Source: DATBGS01 sp036557885
GTDB lineage: Bacteria > Chloroflexota > Ktedonobacteria > Ktedonobacterales > DATBGS01
Length of the DNA stretch: 64,000 nucleotides
Direction: 5' to 3'
NCBI GenBank assembly: GCA_036557885.1
Contig: DATBGS010000108.1
Coordinates: forward strand, 1-64,000
Made by a program: the position numbers and the translations under genes. Below are positions 59,575 to 64,000 of this stretch, in pieces. Numbering within the stretch: the first letter of the stretch is position 1; the number at the start of each line of letters is the position of its first letter. Below the pieces are notes generated by a model, which was not told where the DNA came from, ran no database searches, and worked only from the letters and a program-made list of their open reading frames with translations.

Positions 59575-61392
59575 TTATGTATCTACGTTGGCAGGATTCC
59601 AGGCAAGAATCAAACAATAAGTCGTTGCTCCGCCCATGACGGCATGCACTGCCTTCCCCTGCCATGCAGGAGGCGGGGGATAACCGCGCTGTATCAAATG
59701 CATCGGCCATACCAGATACTCATCGCCCGTTAGCTCTGTGGGCGTGGCCGGGCGCAACGGCAGGCGGGCGCTTTGTAAGTCCTGGCGGGCCTCCAGCCAG
59801 TAGTTCAACGCATCGGGCAAGCTGACCAGCCCAACGGTGCCACCCACGCGAGCATGCGCTTGCAACCACTCCACCGCGTCGGCATAGGCCGGGTAGGCCA
59901 CCTGCAAGAGTCCGTTTTCTGATGCAAATAGCTCGCTGCTATAGCCCTCGGCTTGCGGGGCATGCACCAACCCCAGGGCGTGCGGCACGATCAGCGCCAC
60001 CGCTGCCACGATCAGGACCAGGGCTTGAACCAGTGCTGGACGGCTCAGCCGCCGCACCGGGGAGTTTTTGTCGGCAAGGAGCATGCCATCTATTTCCGCT
60101 TCTGGCGTGCCAGCTAGCTGGGTGGGTGGTTCACTTGGCCTGGGCGCAGGCTGCATCTGTGAATTGGCGTGCCAGGTTCGGATGAGCCTGGAAGCGCCCC
60201 AATTGAGCGCCCGCAGCAGGGCATACGCCCCCACCAGACAGACCGGCGCAGCCAGCGGCAGCATATAGTGCGTGCCCACGACGATGCTTAAAAAGCTGAA
60301 CGGCAGGAGCAGTCCACCCAGCCAGCACAGGCCAAACGCCAGCGGCAGGTCTTCCCGCGCTTGCTGGCGACCACGCCGCGCCAGCCGAACCGCCGCCCAG
60401 GGGAGGAACAGCAGCGCGGGAATGACCACAAAGGCGCTCAGCTTGATGAGCAAGATCAAGAAGACGGCCCCAGGCGGGATATGTCCGCCATAGCTCCCGG
60501 CAAAAAAGGTGCGGTGCCCCTGCTCGGCGTGCCCAAACTGAAAGCCAATGCTATCAGCCAGGCGAATGATGGGATTCACCCAGATGGCAGGGTCGGCCAG
60601 ATAGAGCGTTGCCAGCCCGACCAGCGCCGCCAGCCCAAGCGTTCGCCAGGGCAGGCGTTGGCGCTCGCTCCTGCTGCTGTCTCCCAGGCGCGTCTGATAC
60701 CAGACAAACGCCAGCATGCCCGGTACAGCCAGCACAGCGGTATATTTCGAGGCAAAGCCCAGCCCCAGAAAGGCCCCAACCAGCAGATACAGGCGCGGAT
60801 GCTGTCGGGCATACCAGAGTGTGACAAACGCCAGGCTCACAAAGCTGGCGGCATAAATATCGAGGTAGGCAATACTGCTGAAATAGCTGTACCAGGGACT
60901 GAAACCCAGGCAGAGCACGCCAAGCAACGCGGGCCAGCGGCCAAAAATCGGCTTCCCCAGCGGATAGAGCAGGGCCAGCGCCAGCGCGCTGATGATGGCC
61001 CCTGGCAGGCGGGCCGCCTGAACCATGCCCAGCGAGGGCTGGACAAACCCAGCCAGCGCCGCCGCCAGCCCCATAAAGAGCTTGGGCAAGGCTGGCGCCT
61101 CATAGTTCATCAGCCATGCGGGGGCGAGCAGGTGTCCATGTACGAGCAGGGAGAAATCCAGCCGACCAACCGGCACGTAGACTGCCTCGTCGGTCACAAC
61201 ATCTAATTGGTGCAGCAGCACCCAGCGGGGGATGAAGGCCACCAGCGCCAGCAGCAGGGTCAGCGCCAGATCAGGCCATGCCAGCCACTCTAGCGGCCAG
61301 CGGCGCAGGCCAACGGCATGACGGGGCTGCCTGGAATGCGTCGGATGAGATGTTTGGGAAAGCGATTTATTTGAAGCGCGCGAAAATGTCAT
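59575..61392 (-). CDS. GT39/PMT-family membrane glycosyltransferase
   Basis: This 605-residue polytopic protein has about eleven helices. The luminal acidic motif LDVVTDEAVYVPVGRLDF lies in the first loop. FSPWYSYFSSIAYLDIYAASFVSLAFVTLWYARQ matches the ArnT/PMT fold. A hydrophilic loop near 430-460 and a C-terminal soluble domain with LNYWLEARQDLQSARLPLR follow. Its substrate is probably a polyprenyl-phosphate sugar transferred to protein or lipid. The start has no good ribosome site, and the basic, Ser-rich N terminus is plausible. Confidence 0.88.
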   Translation of the reverse strand: MTFSRASNKSLSQTSHPTHSRQPRHAVGLRRWPLEWLAWPDLALTLLLALVAFIPRWVLLHQLDVVTDEAVYVPVGRLDFSLLVHGHLLAPAWLMNYEAPALPKLFMGLAAALAGFVQPSLGMVQAARLPGAIISALALALLYPLGKPIFGRWPALLGVLCLGFSPWYSYFSSIAYLDIYAASFVSLAFVTLWYARQHPRLYLLVGAFLGLGFASKYTAVLAVPGMLAFVWYQTRLGDSSRSERQRLPWRTLGLAALVGLATLYLADPAIWVNPIIRLADSIGFQFGHAEQGHRTFFAGSYGGHIPPGAVFLILLIKLSAFVVIPALLFLPWAAVRLARRGRQQAREDLPLAFGLCWLGGLLLPFSFLSIVVGTHYMLPLAAPVCLVGAYALLRALNWGASRLIRTWHANSQMQPAPRPSEPPTQLAGTPEAEIDGMLLADKNSPVRRLSRPALVQALVLIVAAVALIVPHALGLVHAPQAEGYSSELFASENGLLQVAYPAYADAVEWLQAHARVGGTVGLVSLPDALNYWLEARQDLQSARLPLRPATPTELTGDEYLVWPMHLIQRGYPPPPAWQGKAVHAVMGGATTYCLILAWNPANVDT

Positions 61393-61541
61393 GGAAACCG
61401 TAGGAAAAAGCTATCATCACCTCTGTCATGGTCAAAGTATCACACGTTTTAGACGAAGGGCGTCGTGAGAATGACACAAATTGGAACAAATTCCTTTTTC
61501 TCCCATTTTGCTTTTGTTCTCCTTGCGCAGAACTGTTCAGC

Positions 61542-61592
61542 TTGACGCTGGCAGCATCGCAATGGTATGATATAGATACCCAGTGGGGGTAT
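61542..61592 (+). promoter_or_regulatory. Promoter overlapped by a CsoR-type operator
   Basis: TTGACG (61542-61547) - 18 bp - TATGAT (61566-61571) gives a transcription start near 61578. A 17-bp dyad, ATACCCAGTGGGGGTAT (61576-61592), covers that start. Its ATACCC and GGGTAT arms around a G-rich centre follow the CsoR-box pattern. A CsoR gene lies 850 bp downstream. Confidence 0.75.
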
Positions 61593-61956
61593 GTGAATCC
61601 CCTCCTGATGAGCGCAAACATGAGCCATTCTGCTAGAGCAGCATGAGATTGGAGTTCTTTTTGTAGGTAGAGAGAATCTTCTGTGTTCACCGTGAATACA
61701 GCGGGACGTAGCGCACCCTGTAGAAGTCGGCTGACTCGGCAGTCGCATGCTCACAAGACGCGAGACCGTTAAAACGTGGCTGAAAGAGCTACACCAGGCG
61801 CGTTCACGCCTGGAGGGACAACCCGTTGAGACCTGGACTTGATACCATCCGGTCTCTTGCCCGGCTAGGGCCATACGTCGCTGATGCGGCGCGATGTGCG
61901 GATGTGTTCACCGCAACCGAGTATGTTTGATGACAAAAAAGAAGGCAGGTCATTGA
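61593..61956 (+). other. Long leader before trxA
   Basis: These ~365 nt of transcribed leader contain no supported gene. CCAGGCG-CGTTCA-CGCCTGG (about 61793-61812) and GAGACC…GGTCTC (about 61829-61857) could fold. TGTGTTCACCG occurs at 61682 and 61903. I find no known riboswitch core. A 31-codon frame begins at 61748 but has no ribosome site. Confidence 0.4.
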
Positions 61957-62298
61957 ATGGCAGGTTCTTACATTGAAGTCTCCGACCAGGATTTTGAACA
62001 AAAAGTGCTCAAGTCGGGCAAGCCAGTAGTCGTGGACTATTGGGCGCCCTGGTGTGGCCCATGCCGGATGATGGCCCCCATCTTTGAGGAACTCAGCAAT
62101 GAGTATCACGACCAGATGGAGTTTGCCAAGATGAACACAGACGACAATCCCTATGTTCCTGGTCGTCTGGGCATCCAGGGCATCCCCACGCTGATCTTCT
62201 TTAAGGACGGGCGCGAAGTCAACCGCATTGTTGGGGCTGTCCGGCGCGAGATTTTCAAGCGCCAGATTGACAGCGTGTTGGCCGGGGCCAAAGCCTGA
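61957..62298 (+). CDS. trxA: Thioredoxin
   Basis: This 113-residue protein reduces disulfides. The active site WAPWCGPCRMM contains C33 and C36. QGIPTLIFFKDGREVNRIVGA with the cis-Pro loop (GIPT) is complete, and the length is normal. AAGAAGGCAGG precedes the ATG. It lies downstream of a CsoR-type operator, which suggests copper-linked expression. A terminator-like hairpin separates it from csoR. Confidence 0.96.
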   Translation: MAGSYIEVSDQDFEQKVLKSGKPVVVDYWAPWCGPCRMMAPIFEELSNEYHDQMEFAKMNTDDNPYVPGRLGIQGIPTLIFFKDGREVNRIVGAVRREIFKRQIDSVLAGAKA

Positions 62299-62320
62299 GC
62301 CGACGTTCTTGCTCCGTCAG

Positions 62321-62366
62321 CCTGGGAAGTTTTTGCCCCGGTGTCGCGCCTTCCCAGGCATGCTTT
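62321..62366 (+). terminator. Terminator after trxA
   Basis: CCTGGGAAG (62321-62329) pairs with CTTCCCAGG (62350-62358) with a 20-nt loop and is followed by CATGCTTTTT. It may be leaky, since no csoR promoter is evident downstream. Confidence 0.6.
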
Positions 62367-62434
62367 TTGCAAACACTTTTAGCTGGGTTTGAAGAGTGAC
62401 CCGGCTCATTCTTTCCCAGGCACAGGCGAGCGTT

Positions 62435-62701
62435 ATGGCCGAAGAAGAAGTCAACGAGACTGATATTACCAACCGGCTGCGCCGCATCGAAGGCCAGATT
62501 CGCGGCCTCAGCCGCATGTTGGAAGAAAAGGGAAGCTGCGAGGCGCTCATTATCCAGGTTCTTGCCGTGCGCGCAGCCATAGACCGGGTGGCGTCTGAAA
62601 TCCTAAAGCATCATGTGGATCAATGCTTGAACGAGATGTCTCCGGCTGAAGCGAAAAGCGCGATCAGCCGGGCAGTTCAACTCATGAATAAGATCATCTG
62701 A
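62435..62701 (+). CDS. csoR: CsoR-family copper-sensing repressor
   Basis: This 88-residue all-helical DUF156 protein binds DNA until Cu(I) releases it. With the start at ATG 62435 the ligands are C35, H60 and C64 (SCEAL, then KHHVDQCL). They have the C-x24-H-x3-C spacing of copper CsoR, unlike FrmR or CstR, which lack the last Cys or the His. The frame opens at a GTG 13 codons earlier, but this start gives the normal family length. It may regulate the CsoR-box promoter at 61542-61592. manA follows 20 bp later on the same strand. Confidence 0.9.
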   Translation: MAEEEVNETDITNRLRRIEGQIRGLSRMLEEKGSCEALIIQVLAVRAAIDRVASEILKHHVDQCLNEMSPAEAKSAISRAVQLMNKII

Positions 62702-62721
62702 TCCTGCTAGGAGCGCTGCCG

Positions 62722-63768
62722 ATGGCCTCACACGGGGCACCCTTGTTCCCGATACACCTGCGTGCCAGCTTGCATGAAACGATCTGGGGTGGGCAAAATC
62801 TGGCCCGCTATGCCGGAAAGCGCCTGCCCCAGAACGCGACGATTGGCGAATCCTGGGAAACCGAGATTCAGAATCAAGCGATCAACCCTCCCTACGCAGG
62901 AAAACACCTTGGCGAACTGGTCGAGGCACTGGGCGAGGCGCTGCTAGGCACCCAGGCCATCAGTATTTTTGGTACGCGCTTTCCCTTGCTTGCCAAGTTT
63001 ATTGACGCGCAAGACAAGCTCTCCGTCCAGGTGCACCCCAACGACGAATACGCGCACGCGCGTGAGCAGGGCAAACTGGGCAAAACCGAAGCCTGGTATA
63101 TTCTGCACGCTGACCCCGGCGCGGCCCTCATTCATGGCATAGAGCGCACAGTCACCCGCGAGGAAGTGCAGCAGGCGATTGAGCACGTCACCCTGGAATC
63201 ACTGGTGCATTACGAGCCAGTACAGCCAGGAGATGTGGTCTTTGTTCCCGCCGGAACGGTGCATGCCATCAACGCGGGCATCGTGCTCTACGAGCTTCAG
63301 GAATACTCCGATGTGACGTATCGCCTCTATGATTATGGGCGGCTCACCCCACAAGGCAAGCCGCGCGAATTGCACATAGAACGCGGGCTGGATGTCATGG
63401 ACTACGAGCCAACGCCCATTCACAGGGTTCGCCCGCTCGTTCTTCCAGGAGCACGAGGGGCAGGAGATGCTGTAGACCAGCGGCGCTGCCTTGTTGCCTG
63501 CCGCTATTTTGTACTGGAAGAATTGACCTTCCAGCAGTCCACCGCCGCAACGACCAGCACCACCAGTTGCCAGATTCTCTCGCTGCTGGATGGCTCCTGC
63601 GCGCTTCAGCCCCCAACAGGGGAAGCCTTGCCGCTTGCTAAAGGCGATACTGTTGTGCTGCCCGCGCAGCTTGGCGCCTACACCCTTGTTGGTAGCTCCA
63701 GGTTGGTTCGCTCCTATGTGCCCACCGCCGATGATGACCTGCTGCGTGGCTTCTGGTCCGCGCAATAG
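62722..63768 (+). CDS. manA: Mannose-6-phosphate isomerase, class I
   Basis: This 348-residue cupin enzyme interconverts mannose-6-P and fructose-6-P. Zinc-binding residues are visible in LSVQVHPNDEYAHAREQGKLGKTEAWYIL and PAGTVHAINAGIVLYELQEYSDVTYRLYDYGR. Length and order match the short bacterial class. TAGGAG precedes the ATG. It could supply mannose-1-P precursors for the membrane mannosyltransferases encoded at 58-61 kb. Its place behind csoR does not by itself prove copper control. Confidence 0.95.
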   Translation: MASHGAPLFPIHLRASLHETIWGGQNLARYAGKRLPQNATIGESWETEIQNQAINPPYAGKHLGELVEALGEALLGTQAISIFGTRFPLLAKFIDAQDKLSVQVHPNDEYAHAREQGKLGKTEAWYILHADPGAALIHGIERTVTREEVQQAIEHVTLESLVHYEPVQPGDVVFVPAGTVHAINAGIVLYELQEYSDVTYRLYDYGRLTPQGKPRELHIERGLDVMDYEPTPIHRVRPLVLPGARGAGDAVDQRRCLVACRYFVLEELTFQQSTAATTSTTSCQILSLLDGSCALQPPTGEALPLAKGDTVVLPAQLGAYTLVGSSRLVRSYVPTADDDLLRGFWSAQ

Positions 63769-63821
63769 CTCACCGGCCAGTTTTTATCAGCGACAGGTTT
63801 TTATGAGCATTTCTCGTCAGG

Positions 63822-63850
63822 TTGTCGGTATGGGGTGGCCGTTGTACAAT
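63822..63850 (+). promoter_or_regulatory. Probable lipA promoter
   Basis: TTGTCG (63822-63827) - 17 bp - TACAAT (63845-63850), ~40 bp before the lipA ATG. Confidence 0.6.
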
Positions 63851-63890
63851 AAGGCCAGAGAAACCATGAAACGACAGCAAGAGGTGCATC

Positions 63891-64000
63891 ATGTCCGCAA
63901 CGCTGGAACGCCGCCCGGAATGGCTCAAAATACACATGCCCCAGGGCGAGAACTATAGCGAGTTAAAAACGCTGATGCGCAGCAAAGGGCTGCATACGGT
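63891..64000 (+). CDS. lipA: Lipoyl synthase, N-terminal part (3' truncated)
   Basis: This radical-SAM enzyme inserts two sulfurs into octanoyl groups. Only the first ~36 residues are in the window: LERRPEWLKIHMPQGENYSELKTLMRSKGLHTV-type sequence (RRPEWLK, GENY, LMRSKGLHTV). These match the family N terminus just before the first Fe-S cluster motif (C-E-x-A-x-C-P-N), which lies beyond the edge. AGAGGTG precedes the ATG. Confidence 0.9.
   Translation, partial: MSATLERRPEWLKIHMPQGENYSELKTLMRSKGLHT

Noticed and set aside
61780..61870. Thiamine- or SAM-type riboswitch in the trxA leader (GGAGGGAC and CCCGTTGAGACCTGG-like stretch)
   Set aside because: Only short fragments match. The required paired helices and the remaining core motifs are missing, and the genes downstream do not fit.
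61682..61913. An 11-bp direct repeat (TGTGTTCACCG) in the trxA leader as a mobile-element target or operator pair
   Set aside because: The copies are 221 bp apart with no inverted ends or transposase between. Chance is not excluded.
1..64000. Prophage, insertion sequences or integrated plasmid
   Set aside because: No transposase, integrase, phage structural gene or rRNA was seen, and gene density and style are even across the window.

Overview
The window is about 64 kb of densely coding, GC-rich bacterial chromosome. It contains no insertion sequence, prophage, CRISPR array or rRNA. The gene set suggests a Chloroflexota bacterium, possibly class Ktedonobacteria: GAF/PAS-linked class III nucleotidyl cyclase, HDAC-like deacetylase, DUF4349 and beta-propeller lipoproteins, FHA/RodA proteins, TgpA-DUF58-MoxR, DrrA-type exporters and several polytopic membrane glycosyltransferases. 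That assignment is an inference from gene content and style, not from a marker alignment. Many promoters have an extended -10 (TGNTATAAT-like), and many genes end in long GC-rich hairpins.

Layout, left to right. (1) 1-8.7 kb: the tail of infC, a GAF-PAS cyclase, a reverse-strand operon sucC-sucD-HDAC-GNAT, a Usp-like protein, a GAF protein and tRNA-Ala(CGC). (2) 8.7-15.6 kb: a PP2C phosphatase with a basic tail, ComM/YifB, ClpS, a DUF4349 lipoprotein, a Nudix hydrolase, a degenerate receiver protein and a membrane protein. (3) 15.7-27.2 kb, reverse strand: a translation cluster nusA-ylxR-infB-rbfA-nrnA-truB, followed by ribF-fhaA-FHA-RodA, joining RNA/translation maturation to cell-wall elongation. 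(4) 27.5-29.1 kb: acyl-CoA dehydrogenase and an SCP2 protein. (5) 29.2-35.2 kb: a six-gene reverse-strand exporter cluster with two ATPases, three ABC-2 permeases and one unrecognised protein, led by a strong promoter. (6) 35.6-40.6 kb: a promoter-driven 48-codon ORF and the MoxR-DUF58-transglutaminase operon. (7) 41-46 kb: an 815-residue, largely disordered unknown protein, then a glycosyltransferase/flippase-like pair. (8) 46.3-50.9 kb: map, hutI, murE and a lipoate-ligase-like gene. (9) 50.9-51.06 kb: an array of 19-bp tandem dyad repeats between convergent genes. (10) 51-61.4 kb, mostly reverse strand: CCA-adding-enzyme family protein, alpha/beta hydrolase, beta-propeller lipoprotein, ornithine-cyclodeaminase family protein, zinc-ribbon protein, cysteine desulfurase and two membrane mannosyltransferase-like proteins. 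(11) 61.5-64 kb: a CsoR-box promoter, thioredoxin, CsoR, mannose-6-phosphate isomerase and the start of lipA.

The observations most worth following up are: the 19-bp repeat array at 50914-51060; the CsoR-type operator on a good promoter upstream of trxA and csoR; the sucCD-deacetylase-acetyltransferase operon; an altered diamino-acid motif in MurE; a cyclase lacking the usual adenine-recognising lysine; tandem 17-bp repeats in the moxR leader; a promoter-driven 48-codon ORF; a PP2C phosphatase with a histone-H1-like tail; and the unknown 815-residue protein. I did not find a cluster that I could call a clearly new defence or biosynthetic system.
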